From: Spirobacillus cienkowskii
Lineage (GTDB): Bacteria > Bdellovibrionota_B > Oligoflexia > Silvanigrellales > Silvanigrellaceae
Direction: 5' to 3'
Assembly: GCA_003339605.1 (NCBI GenBank)
Contig: QOVW01000080.1
Coordinates: 1-39,038 of the forward strand
Length of the DNA: 39,038 bases
A program made the translations under genes and the position numbers. Below are positions 7,049 to 14,914 of this stretch, piece after piece. Below the pieces are notes generated by a model, which saw nothing but the letters and a program-made list of their open reading frames with translations, was not told the origin of the DNA and searched no databases. How positions within the stretch are numbered: the first letter of the stretch is position 1; each line of letters opens with the position of its first letter.

Positions 7049-9253
7049 ATGAAATATTTTTTTTTCTTGATTTCTTGTTTAGCAGTTTTTTTATTTAACG
7101 TAAATGCAATTGCGATCAGCATAACTTCTTGTAATACAACAAACGTTTCTGATGCCGTTTGTAGGCCAACTCGTATTCTTATTTATGAGCCCGGCAGTGC
7201 CACACCAGTTTTTAAGGTTCCATCAAATCAACTTTCTATCGACCAATTACAGATAACGTACTCTGTGACTCTTAATACCTCTTCTGAAACCAGTTTTACT
7301 TATGACGCGACAAAGTGGGGAATTATTGTTGGAACAAGCCAAAACGATCCCACATTTTCTAAGGGCAATACCCCATCCAACGACTCAGATTCAAAAGTGG
7401 ACGTTGATGTCGATAATTCTGACATAAAATGCTTTAATAATTATTGCGCAGGAACAGTTGTTTTAACATTAAAATTTTCTAGAAACAACTATAAACTGAC
7501 TTCAAGTTTTTTAAGTAGCAGTTCTCTTACATTAACCCCAGTGTATGTTGAAAATGCAAAAACAAACACCAAATACTTAAATACAAGTCTGTCTTTTAAA
7601 TGGGATTTTGATACGGGAACGATGATTTCTGCGCCATCTATTTCTGTGCTTGCAAAAGACAGCGCCTTTGTTGTAAACATTTCACCACCCACAAATTTTA
7701 CTGCTGTGACAAAAAATACAGACAGCACACAACTTACTAAAGTCAGTAACCTCAACTCGTTATCAGGATATGTTCTTGTGTATTGGCGTGATACAGATGC
7801 CAATGGCAATCCCACAGGTTGTAAGTCAAATTCTGGCGGTTGGCAGTTTGCAATGAATCCCGAAATTTTTAATACAGTGCCCACAACACCCACAACATGC
7901 TTGTATTCTAACTACGCTCCAAGCCAAAAAACAGGAGGCACTTCAAGTGCCCTTGGGTGTGCGGATACAGCAATTAATACAAGTCTCCCTCTAGATTCTA
8001 CGGCTTCTGCAATGACCTCAGCTCTTACAGCAGACAGAGCGGCCATCCCTTACACCCCCCTTTATAGCTCCCCCTCACAACTACCGAGTGATAGCAATGG
8101 ATCTCCTTCTGGATGCTATCATGTGGTTTATATTCCAAGCTCAAGAAGTTCCTGGAGCAAAGCAAATATTAACAATGGCGAAATATATGGAATTACTGTT
8201 TGGGCTTTAAATAATGCCAGCACCCCAAAATATAGCTTAGCGCATTCTAATATTAGTTATATAACAGGAGTCTCATTACCGCTTGCAAGCGAAGAAAAAA
8301 ATCCTTCTTTACCCAAAACACAAACGGATTGTTTTTTTGTGACTGCCGCATCTGGCAATCCCAATAGTGATGCCGTTTTTTATTGGCGTATAATTAGAGA
8401 CGAAATTTTAACACCACTAGGTATCACACCTTATTATTACAATTATGGTCCTAAAATGGCACAGTGGCTCAATAACCATCCAAAATTAAAACCATTTTTT
8501 AACGTAACATTAAAATACTCTGGAAAATTAATTTATAATACTTCAAAATTATTTCATTACAGTAAAAATAAAATGAAATTGTTACTTAAAAAATTCCAAA
8601 AAATTTTAATATCAGAAGCTCATGCGCAAGAAAATAATTTTTATCAACAAAATTTTAATAAACAACCGCAATACGAATTTTTATTAACTGGCGGAGTGCT
8701 TTTTCCCAGCACAGATAAACAATTAATCGATAAATATTTTTCTAACTCACTCACAAAACATTTTGATATTGGAGGTCAATATCTATTTTGGCATGGAAAT
8801 TTAGGTTTTTCTGTAGGTATTTTAGGATCATATATCTTTAATAGCACAGATAAAACAGCAAGCGTACTCAATACAGATCAAAAATACACTCAATTATTTT
8901 ATTCGCTACAGGCTAAAGCGGTAACAGGTTTACGTTTTCGCAATCCATGTTGGTCTTATTTGCAGCCAGGAGTATTTTTTGCAGCCGGAATTTCACGTTT
9001 TCGCGAAGAAGCATCAACAAGCGAAGACACGAGCACAACGTTAGGAATCACAAATTTTAGTCCAATTTATGAATTTGGTGGATATTTAGATTTAAACCTT
9101 GTTCCGCTTTTTTCTATCTATCCTCAAGAGATTGGAGAGCTCATTCAAGATATTTCGTTTCGCCTTTCAGCATCTTATTCAATCAACCCCTCTCCAGCCC
9201 TATCCGTTGCAGGCACATCAATTCAAACAGGTTTTGTTTTTTTGTTAAATTAG
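7049..9253 (+). CDS. Exported CFI-box protein with putative C-terminal outer-membrane barrel
   Basis: No named gene is recognised. A signal peptide (MKYFFFLISCLAVFLFNVNA) leads into a 400-residue Ser/Thr/Asn-rich region with few charges, likely beta-rich and extracytoplasmic. Around residues 424-495 lies DCFFVTAASGNPNSD...YWRIIRDEIL...YNYGPKMAQWLNNHP, which matches the CFI-box pattern (C-F-I/V-x-TAA-x-G..., then RDxxL, YY..YxP.. and HP). Next come a Lys-rich amphipathic stretch and an Ala-rich AHAQE site. The last ~200 residues show alternating hydrophobic strands, ending at Phe-Leu-Leu-Asn, and look like a small outer-membrane beta barrel. It starts 15 bases after asd and its stop overlaps the convergent small gene. 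Exported location is likely; function is unknown. Confidence 0.8.
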   Translation: MKYFFFLISCLAVFLFNVNAIAISITSCNTTNVSDAVCRPTRILIYEPGSATPVFKVPSNQLSIDQLQITYSVTLNTSSETSFTYDATKWGIIVGTSQNDPTFSKGNTPSNDSDSKVDVDVDNSDIKCFNNYCAGTVVLTLKFSRNNYKLTSSFLSSSSLTLTPVYVENAKTNTKYLNTSLSFKWDFDTGTMISAPSISVLAKDSAFVVNISPPTNFTAVTKNTDSTQLTKVSNLNSLSGYVLVYWRDTDANGNPTGCKSNSGGWQFAMNPEIFNTVPTTPTTCLYSNYAPSQKTGGTSSALGCADTAINTSLPLDSTASAMTSALTADRAAIPYTPLYSSPSQLPSDSNGSPSGCYHVVYIPSSRSSWSKANINNGEIYGITVWALNNASTPKYSLAHSNISYITGVSLPLASEEKNPSLPKTQTDCFFVTAASGNPNSDAVFYWRIIRDEILTPLGITPYYYNYGPKMAQWLNNHPKLKPFFNVTLKYSGKLIYNTSKLFHYSKNKMKLLLKKFQKILISEAHAQENNFYQQNFNKQPQYEFLLTGGVLFPSTDKQLIDKYFSNSLTKHFDIGGQYLFWHGNLGFSVGILGSYIFNSTDKTASVLNTDQKYTQLFYSLQAKAVTGLRFRNPCWSYLQPGVFFAAGISRFREEASTSEDTSTTLGITNFSPIYEFGGYLDLNLVPLFSIYPQEIGELIQDISFRLSASYSINPSPALSVAGTSIQTGFVFLLN

Positions 9254-9510
9254 CCTACGTTACGGCGAAACCAAATTCTATCTTTCTCAAAAACAAGACA
9301 GGGGTAGATGAGTTTGTTGAAATCACGCCAATGCTTATCGATTGAGTGATCAGTCGCTCTGGCAAATCGCATGTCTTTTAAAACCTCTTGAATTTTCCAA
9401 AAAACGTCAACAGGAATAAAAACCTCAAGTTCTGGATTATTTTTGTCGGTTTGAATTGGATCTGGGCGCAATTCAGGGATATCTGCAATAGTTAAAAATC
9501 GTACAATCAT
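9250..9510 (-). CDS. Small conserved-looking hypothetical protein, 86 aa
   Basis: No family is recognised. The product is soluble, has balanced charge and is rich in aromatic residues (FWKIQEVL, HWRDFNKLIYP, IWFRRN), with no signal peptide or membrane segment. The ATG has a strong ribosome site, AAGGTAAG, about 6 bases upstream on the minus strand, which supports a real gene. It converges with the CFI-box gene with a 4-base overlap and diverges from the winged-helix gene at 9604. Confidence 0.6.
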   Translation of the reverse strand: MIVRFLTIADIPELRPDPIQTDKNNPELEVFIPVDVFWKIQEVLKDMRFARATDHSIDKHWRDFNKLIYPCLVFEKDRIWFRRNVG

Positions 9511-9603
9511 GATGCTTACCTTATAATATTGAAATTTAAGTTACCTTTCGGATAAATTGCGATACAATTTAACTGATGCAAATCTTCTTTATGGAGAGTG
9601 AAT

Positions 9604-10542
9604 GTGAATTTACGTAATTTTGGAGAACGCGGCGGATTTAAAGTTCTTGCCGTTGCGCGATTAAGTTCTTGCAGTTATTCGCTTGTTTTATATGTTTTAA
9701 ACTGCCTTGTTGCAGGGATTGATGAAATTGTCTCCAGTACAGGAGAACTCTCTGTACTGCTTGGGGTTTCAGAAAAACAAGTCAAATTTGCTATTGATGA
9801 ATTATCCGAAAACAATATTCTTAGCATTACTAAAAAACACGGTAAAACACTTGTTTTAAAAATGAATCTTGATCCAGAAAAATGGAAAAATTTACGCAGC
9901 TCACCAGAACGTAACAAAAGAGTTTTAGGGGATGCAAAAAATTTACATTCAATTATTCCTCAAAAAAATTTAAACGAAAAACCCAAACCCATTAAAGTAA
10001 CTTTATCTAGCCACGAAGCATTGCTTTTTCCTAATAAGAAAAAAACTAAACACGAAGGTATTCACGATGAAAAATTAAATAAAATTATTAAAATATTTAC
10101 GCAGAATCAAAAAAATAATATTGACTTAGAAAAAGAAACAGATTTTGCAAAATTATTGTTAGAAAATCATCCGATAGATCAAATTATTTCATTAATTAAC
10201 TTTTTTTCAAAAGAAATTCCATCTCTATCAATGCTTGCTGGGGCATGGTTTCATTATTTAAACAAATATCGCGAAGAAACAGCGGAGGTCGATGATTTAA
10301 ATGCATTTAGACGAAAACACGAAGACTACGACAAAAAAATAAGAAATTTAGCATATTTTGAATTAAAAAAAATTCAAAAAGAAAAAAAGTCGATTTCTGC
10401 CGATGAAGAATTATTACTACATATTCTCATGAGGCATGAACAACCAAGAAAACAACTTTATTGGGCCTTAAAAGCAAAAGAAAAATACCCAGGACTCATC
10501 GTTTTTCTTGATCATGCAAAAAATTCTGTTGAACTCAATTAA
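9604..10542 (+). CDS. Winged-helix domain protein of unknown role
   Basis: No named gene. The first ~100 residues resemble a winged helix-turn-helix: two helices, then STGELSVLLGVSEKQVKFAIDELSENNILSITKKHGKTLVLKMN, with the recognition helix and wing visible. A Lys/Asn-rich linker follows, then a helical C-terminal region of about 170 residues full of Lys and Glu. The layout recalls replication or plasmid initiator-associated DnaD-like and RepA-like proteins, but no motif confirms this. A GTG at 9598 is only one base after GGAG (9593-9596). The GTG at 9604 has proper spacing and gives 312 aa. Proposed role: DNA-binding regulator or replication-linked factor, by inference. Confidence 0.7.
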   Translation: MNLRNFGERGGFKVLAVARLSSCSYSLVLYVLNCLVAGIDEIVSSTGELSVLLGVSEKQVKFAIDELSENNILSITKKHGKTLVLKMNLDPEKWKNLRSSPERNKRVLGDAKNLHSIIPQKNLNEKPKPIKVTLSSHEALLFPNKKKTKHEGIHDEKLNKIIKIFTQNQKNNIDLEKETDFAKLLLENHPIDQIISLINFFSKEIPSLSMLAGAWFHYLNKYREETAEVDDLNAFRRKHEDYDKKIRNLAYFELKKIQKEKKSISADEELLLHILMRHEQPRKQLYWALKAKEKYPGLIVFLDHAKNSVELN

Positions 10543-10604
10543 AAATATTAATTTTAAAAAAATTTGACTTCTTTTTTTTATAGTTTAATTGTATTATTCT
10601 AGGA

Positions 10605-10617
10605 GTGATTAAATCAC
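10605..10617. promoter_or_regulatory. Inverted repeat directly upstream of the yceI ribosome site
   Basis: GTGATT-A-AATCAC is a perfect 6-bp inverted repeat around one base. It ends just before the AGGAGGT ribosome site of the YceI gene. TTGACT at 10564-10569 and TATTAT at 10592-10597 lie upstream, but their 22-base spacing is too long for a standard sigma-70 promoter. The repeat could be an operator for the YceI/bufferin block. Confidence 0.35.
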
Positions 10618-10629
10618 TAGGAGGTAACA

Positions 10630-11262
10630 GTGATAAAACAAAGTTTTTATAGCCTATTTTTACTAAGTTCTTTTATTATGTTTCCAGCATTTTCATTTAA
10701 TACCGAAATTGATGACAGTAAAATGATTGCATTGGCACAAAGTGCGCAAAGTTACAAGGTCGATCCACTTCACTCTAAAGTAACTTTTGAAGTCGCACAT
10801 CTTGTAATCAGTACTGTTAATGGTGAGTTTAAAAAATTTGAAGGAAATTTTAAATTTAATCCTGACAATTTTTCACAATCTCAATTGGACGCTTCTGTTG
10901 AAACAAACTCTATTGACACCGCCGTACAAAAACGCGACGATCATTTAAAAAGCCCTGACTTTTTTGATACAAAAAAATTTCCTAAAATGACTTTTAAATC
11001 AAAATCTGCAAAAAAAACGAGTAGTGATTCTTTTGATTTAATGGGTGATCTCACAATCCGGGGTGTTACCAAGCCAATCACTTTTAAAGTAAAATATAAA
11101 GGTCAAATCAAATCTAAAGATAAAACAATACAGGCTTTTAAAGCCGTGGCAGAAATCAATAGAAAAGATTTTGGTATGAGTTTTCAGAATATCGCTGAAG
11201 CAGGTCCAGTTGTTGGCGATGTTGTTACCATTTCACTCGTTTGCGAAGGTATAAATTCATAA
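10630..11262 (+). CDS. YceI-family periplasmic lipocalin-like protein
   Basis: YceI proteins are secreted eight-stranded barrels that bind long isoprenoid chains such as polyprenols or quinones. Seen here: an N-terminal hydrophobic signal (FYSLFLLSSFIMFPAFS), then SYKVDPLHSKVTFEVAHLVISTVNGEF and KRDDHLKSPDFFDTKKFPKMTFKS, and GDLTIRGVTKPITFKVKYKG near the C-terminus, all typical of the family. At 210 aa it has the usual length. The start is GTG with a near-perfect AGGAGGT 4 bases upstream. The gene ends 52 bases before the first bufferin-like precursor in the same direction, so it may belong to that transcription unit. Confidence 0.9.
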   Translation: MIKQSFYSLFLLSSFIMFPAFSFNTEIDDSKMIALAQSAQSYKVDPLHSKVTFEVAHLVISTVNGEFKKFEGNFKFNPDNFSQSQLDASVETNSIDTAVQKRDDHLKSPDFFDTKKFPKMTFKSKSAKKTSSDSFDLMGDLTIRGVTKPITFKVKYKGQIKSKDKTIQAFKAVAEINRKDFGMSFQNIAEAGPVVGDVVTISLVCEGINS

Positions 11263-11314
11263 CTCTTTAAAAAACAAACGTTACTTATTTTTTTTATATA
11301 AGGAGAAAAGAATT

Positions 11315-11671
11315 ATGGAAAACAAAAATAAAGTTAAATACGCAGCTGTTGTAGGATTAACTGCAGGCCTTTTATCTGTAGCACCATCAGCGTTTTCTAG
11401 CGAGGTTCATTGCTGGGGAGTTAATAGCTGTGGAGCAAAGTCTTCGGCTAAAGACAAAGCACAATGTTCTGTAAACGAAGCGCAAGTGGCTGCGGCAAAT
11501 AAAGAGTTTGGCAATAAATTTAGTAAATCAACAGTCCACTCATGTGGGTCTAGCGCAGAATGCTCTGGAAAAGCTGGTTTTTTAAATTGGACAAAAGTAA
11601 AATCAAAGGACGAATGTAAAAAACTTGGTGGCTTTTTGATGGATAAAAAAGGAAAGATTGAAAAATTATAA
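11315..11671 (+). CDS. bufA2: Bufferin-2-like cysteine-rich precursor peptide
   Basis: An exported precursor (118 aa) of a bufferin-type RiPP, a class in which an MNIO enzyme modifies cysteines to give copper-binding products. A signal peptide ends near AFSSEV. The mature part contains HCWGVNSCG, AQCSV, HSCGSSAECSGKAGF and a final DEC-KK-LGGF, six cysteines in all. This matches the HC(Y/W)GVNSC ... SCxGxGF pattern I recall for the bufferin-2 group. Unusually, about 20 residues (NEAQVAAANKEFGNKFSKST) sit between the cysteine clusters. The ribosome site AAGGAG lies upstream of the ATG. The next precursor, the MNIO enzyme and its partner follow directly. Confidence 0.8.
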   Translation: MENKNKVKYAAVVGLTAGLLSVAPSAFSSEVHCWGVNSCGAKSSAKDKAQCSVNEAQVAAANKEFGNKFSKSTVHSCGSSAECSGKAGFLNWTKVKSKDECKKLGGFLMDKKGKIEKL

Positions 11672-11684
11672 CAGGAGTAAAAAA

Positions 11685-12039
11685 ATGAATAAAAAGCCGC
11701 TTATTTTAGCTGCTGCAGTGAGCGGTTTATCTGTAGCAGCAAATGGAAGCGATACACAACAAACAGTAACTCAAGAAGTTGAAAAATGTTTTGGGATTCA
11801 AAAAAAAAGGTGAAAATGGATGTGGTATTGAAAACGATGACATTGCAGCAGCCAATGCGGCGTTTAAAAATAAATATAAAAAAAGTACCACATTTGAATG
11901 TGCCGGAAATGTTTTAGGCTCTGGGAAAAATGGTTACCTGGCTTGGGTTTATGTCGCTCGCGGGTCATGCCACAAAATTGAAGGTGGTTTTCTGATTATT
12001 CAAGATAAATCTGGCAAAAAAACTGTCGATAAAGGCTAA
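11685..12039 (+). CDS. bufA1: Bufferin-1-like (DUF2282) precursor peptide, frame broken at an A9 run
   Basis: ATG at 11685, with AGGAG at 11673-11677, opens a signal-peptide-like sequence (MNKKPLILAAAVSGLSVAANG). It runs to EKCFGIQKKR and a TGA at 11811. The run of nine A at 11800-11808 marks the break: with one A fewer the frame continues as KKGENGCG... to TAA at 12039, giving a 117-aa product. That product has the DUF2282/bufferin-1 pattern KC(F/Y)G..KKG.N.C...CAG...W.YV..G(S/T)C.KI.GG, with four cysteines. Both halves are needed, since the signal and first Cys lie upstream and the other cysteines downstream. Possible explanations are transcriptional slippage on the A run, phase variation, a true pseudogene or a sequencing error. 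Like its neighbour it carries an AAANAAFKNKYKKST insert. Confidence 0.7.
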
Positions 12040-12044
12040 AGTTT

Positions 12045-12905
12045 GTGACGCAATTATCTCCCTCTCCTCTGTTAAGTTGTAATAATTTAAATCAACAAAT
12101 TAATTTACCACACGGAATTTTTGGCGCTGGACTGAGAGCTTGCCATTACGAACATTGGCATGCCACAGAAACTCTTCCTGTTTTAGAAATCATTGCAGAC
12201 AACTATATGTTTTTAAAAGGTGGACCTGCTTTATACCATTTAGCGCGCATCAAAGAACGTACCACAATTGTTGTGCATGGCGTGGGCTTAAACATAGCAA
12301 GCGCCTATGATTTAGATAGAGATTATTGTTATGCACTAAAAGACTTTTGTAACTTTATTAATCCTCCAGTTATTTCTGATCATCTTTGTTTTTCTGCTTC
12401 TCCATCCCATAATAGTTTTGACTTACTGCCAATTCCTTTTACTAAAGAAACGTTAAATTTGGTAAGCAAAAAAATAAATATTGTACAAGATATTTTAAAA
12501 AGACAGTTAACATTAGAAAATATTTCTTCTTATGTATCTTATCAAGAAAATTCTTATACAGAAATCGAATTTTTAAACGAACTTTGCAAAAGAACAGGAT
12601 GCGGAATATTACTTGATATTAATAATATTTTTGTTTCAGCATTTAACCACGGTTATGATCCATGGCATGAAATAAAAAAAGTTAACCCTCATTATGTTAA
12701 CCAATATCATATTGCAGGACATTCTCAAATTGAAGATTATTTATTTGATACACATGATAAATTTGCTTGCAAAGAGGTTTGGGATCTTATGCATTGGGCT
12801 CTCATAAATATTGGTAAAAAACCAGTTATTATAGAAAGAGATGATGCTGATGTTAAATTTGAAGACCTTATTTTTGAGATCAATTATGGAAATAATTTCA
12901 GATGA
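12045..12905 (+). CDS. bufB: DUF692 / MNIO enzyme (BufB-like), RiPP cysteine modification
   Basis: MNIO enzymes are TIM-barrel multinuclear iron oxidases that use O2 to convert precursor cysteines into oxazolone/thioamide or thiooxazole groups (MbnB and BufB are relatives). Family landmarks are in order: GIFGAGLR, EIIADNYM, VHGVGLNI at residues 77-84, ISDHLCF, LLPIPFT, LENISSYV, LLDINNIFVSAFNHG, YHIAGH, DTHD and VIIERDD. These supply the expected His, Asp, Glu and Asn iron ligands. At 286 aa it is full length. The GTG start has AAAGG about 9 bases before it, inside the end of the preceding precursor. The stop overlaps the next gene (ATGA), showing coupling to its partner. Confidence 0.93.
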   Translation: MTQLSPSPLLSCNNLNQQINLPHGIFGAGLRACHYEHWHATETLPVLEIIADNYMFLKGGPALYHLARIKERTTIVVHGVGLNIASAYDLDRDYCYALKDFCNFINPPVISDHLCFSASPSHNSFDLLPIPFTKETLNLVSKKINIVQDILKRQLTLENISSYVSYQENSYTEIEFLNELCKRTGCGILLDINNIFVSAFNHGYDPWHEIKKVNPHYVNQYHIAGHSQIEDYLFDTHDKFACKEVWDLMHWALINIGKKPVIIERDDADVKFEDLIFEINYGNNFR

Positions 12906-13744
12906 ATGATTTAAATTTAAAAAATAATCAAAATTTCTTTTTAGAATTGGTGTATTCAAATCCTAATATTTCTCTAGAACAGTTTTTAGTTCGTCAAGAA
13001 ATTCATGCGTTCAATGCCAAAACAGTTCATCGAATTCAAGCATATAGAAATTCTTTTTATGCAAGAATTTCAAATGTATTTTCAGAAACTATCTTTGATC
13101 TGGCGTCGTGTTTATTTGGTTCTGATTTTATTAAAGGATTTTTGATTGATTATTTTTATGAAAATCCGTCACCTTTAGAGATGACTGAATCTGTAAAAAA
13201 ATTTCCTTCCTTTTTAGAAAAACAAGAAAATATCAGCTACTGCCCTTTTGTTCCAGATTTTATTAAACTTTGTTTAGCAATTAACAATGTATTAGGCGCA
13301 AAAAATCCAGACAGTGATATAGAATTTCATCACTCACAAATAAATGCAGAAAATATATACTTACAACCTGAAATTCAGTTTTTAAAATCCAAGTGGCCTA
13401 TTTATCAAATGTATTGTTGTGCAAAAGAAATACAAGAGTTTTTAGACGAAAAAAAATTCAACTCTTTAGAAAATACCATTGAAGAATATCGACTTGATAA
13501 ACTCAATTCAATTTCTGACCGTCCTGAAAATATATTCATCTATAAAAGTTCGCCATTTAACCTAGAATGCATATTAGTACCAAAAGAGTTTGCACCAATT
13601 GGCGAGCAACTTACTTTAGGAAAAAATTTATTAGATGCAATAGAGCACACAGATATTGAAGAAACCAATTTTAACTATGAAAAATTTTCAAAATGGATCT
13701 CTTTGCTTTCAGAAAAAAAAGCATTTATAAAAAAACAATTATAA
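12902..13744 (+). CDS. bufC: DUF2063-type partner protein (BufC/MbnC-like)
   Basis: In bufferin and methanobactin clusters the DUF2063 or MbnC-type partner binds the precursor and the MNIO enzyme to present the peptide. Here the N-terminal domain shows FLVRQ...AKTVHRIQAYRNSFYARISNVFSETIF and then LFGSDFIKGFLIDYFYENPSPLEMTESVKKFPSFLE. This fits the DUF2063 pattern of YRNN..ARL...FP.....G...F and P.SPSL..Y...FP.FL. The second half is a divergent C-terminal domain. At 280 aa it is a normal size. It overlaps the MNIO gene by four bases and converges with the nadM-like gene by six. The LEWA-type motif common after the first domain is not conserved. Confidence 0.8.
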   Translation: MNDLNLKNNQNFFLELVYSNPNISLEQFLVRQEIHAFNAKTVHRIQAYRNSFYARISNVFSETIFDLASCLFGSDFIKGFLIDYFYENPSPLEMTESVKKFPSFLEKQENISYCPFVPDFIKLCLAINNVLGAKNPDSDIEFHHSQINAENIYLQPEIQFLKSKWPIYQMYCCAKEIQEFLDEKKFNSLENTIEEYRLDKLNSISDRPENIFIYKSSPFNLECILVPKEFAPIGEQLTLGKNLLDAIEHTDIEETNFNYEKFSKWISLLSEKKAFIKKQL

Positions 13745-14761
13745 ACCTAAAAAATATTGAATAATCTGAAAATGATCTGCATAAAATTTATCTTCAATTA
13801 AGAATAAATCATCTAATAAAACCCATTCAACAGAAGACATTTTTTTATTAGAAGATACTTTAGGCAACACATCAAAATCTAATTTATAAAAAATTACAAC
13901 AGCTTGTTGAGACTTTACAGGAAATCTTTCTGCATATTGAAAAGTGTGAGATTTTTTAATGTATTTTTTTAAATTAACGGATAAAATATCAAATTTTGTA
14001 TTTTGTGCTAAGTTTTTTAAACTACAATTTTCAGCATTATCATGCTTATCAAGTTCGCATTCTGGTAATGAATAAAGATTTTTACTTAAAGTGTCTTGAT
14101 TTTTAACTAATAAAATATATCGAGAAGTTAGTAACAATGAATTGCACACAATATCAGGAGTGAAGGTTTTTTTAGGAAAGCGAATTGCAGACTCAACATA
14201 TTTGTATTTTTTTTGTAGTTCTTTAAAATCTGAAGTTTTTCGATATTTTTTTAATGCATTTGCAACCTTAAAAAAGATATTTGAATAATCGACACGATCG
14301 ACTGAAGTTAAAAAAAATGAATTTCTAAAATCTGTAGAATTAATGCCTTTATAGTTTCCTGTTTCTAAAAAAACCCAATTAGGAAAAGAACGCAAGTAAT
14401 AAGAAGAAGCGTCTTTTTCATGACCCACCAACGCTATCGAAGAATCTCCGGCAATTTTTGACACTTCTCCAATTACATTCGAAACCCATAGGTCTTCTGA
14501 ATAAAGTCTATCTCTTACAGTCACAAAACGAACTCTTTTTTTTTGTGCGGGAGTTAAACAAGAAAGAATCATGTCAATACGTTGCTCTGAACTCCAAGGT
14601 CCACGCACAGAAGGTGCCAAACGATGCCCACCGATCACAATAATAAGTTTGGCTGCGTGCTCTAATGCAAAACAGACTGAATGCAAATGTCCTTTATGAA
14701 ATGGTTGAAAACGACCAATAAACACTGCGGTTGAAAAAGTATAACTTTTTTTCTTACCCAT
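13739..14761 (-). CDS. nadM: NMN adenylyltransferase with degenerate Nudix domain
   Basis: The N-terminal half is an archaeal-type NMN adenylyltransferase that makes NAD from NMN and ATP. It shows FIGRFQPFHKGHLHSV (the HxGH ATP site), GPWSSEQRIDMI, ALVGHEKDASSYY and NSTDFR. The C-terminal half, from about residue 200, aligns with the Nudix domain of bifunctional NadM/NudF-like enzymes. Its Nudix box is ruined: LPGG has become LPEC, and the REUxEE helix is now LKNLAQNT, without the metal-binding glutamates. The adenylyltransferase should work, but ADP-ribose hydrolysis is unlikely. At 340 aa the length is normal for the fusion. It converges with bufC and diverges from the FKBP gene. Confidence 0.88.
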   Translation of the reverse strand: MGKKKSYTFSTAVFIGRFQPFHKGHLHSVCFALEHAAKLIIVIGGHRLAPSVRGPWSSEQRIDMILSCLTPAQKKRVRFVTVRDRLYSEDLWVSNVIGEVSKIAGDSSIALVGHEKDASSYYLRSFPNWVFLETGNYKGINSTDFRNSFFLTSVDRVDYSNIFFKVANALKKYRKTSDFKELQKKYKYVESAIRFPKKTFTPDIVCNSLLLTSRYILLVKNQDTLSKNLYSLPECELDKHDNAENCSLKNLAQNTKFDILSVNLKKYIKKSHTFQYAERFPVKSQQAVVIFYKLDFDVLPKVSSNKKMSSVEWVLLDDLFLIEDKFYADHFQIIQYFLGL

Positions 14762-14824
14762 TTAGTTCTTCCTTATTAGGAACAAACGTAGTCATTTAGA
14801 GTACAAATTCTTTGTTACTAACGC

Positions 14825-14853
14825 TTGACACTTATATATAACAGTAATACAGT
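14825..14853 (+). promoter_or_regulatory. Candidate sigma-70 promoter for the FKBP gene
   Basis: A consensus -35 TTGACA (14825-14830), 17 bases, and TACAGT (14848-14853) as -10 precede the FKBP start by about 60 bases. The -35 box is perfect and the -10 matches four of six. Confidence 0.5.
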
Positions 14854-14861
14854 TAAGCAAT

Positions 14862-14882
14862 CATTCGTTTTGTCAACGAATG
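14862..14882 (+). promoter_or_regulatory. Inverted repeat in the FKBP leader
   Basis: CATTCGTT and AACGAATG are perfect 8-bp arms around TTGTC, just downstream of the predicted promoter and 32 bases before the start codon. It could be an operator covering the transcription start or an mRNA stem-loop. Confidence 0.4.
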
Positions 14883-14914
14883 CTATATTTCTAATCACTA
14901 GAAGGAACTCTGTT

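Noticed and set aside
7489-7893. 134-codon minus-strand frame inside the CFI-box gene
   Set aside because: It lies entirely within a gene with clear signal peptide and domain structure; it is an antisense shadow.
11779-12039. An independent 86-aa gene starting at TTG 11779
   Set aside because: It would lack the signal peptide and first cysteine, which exist in the upstream frame with a proper ribosome site; a frame break is the better reading.
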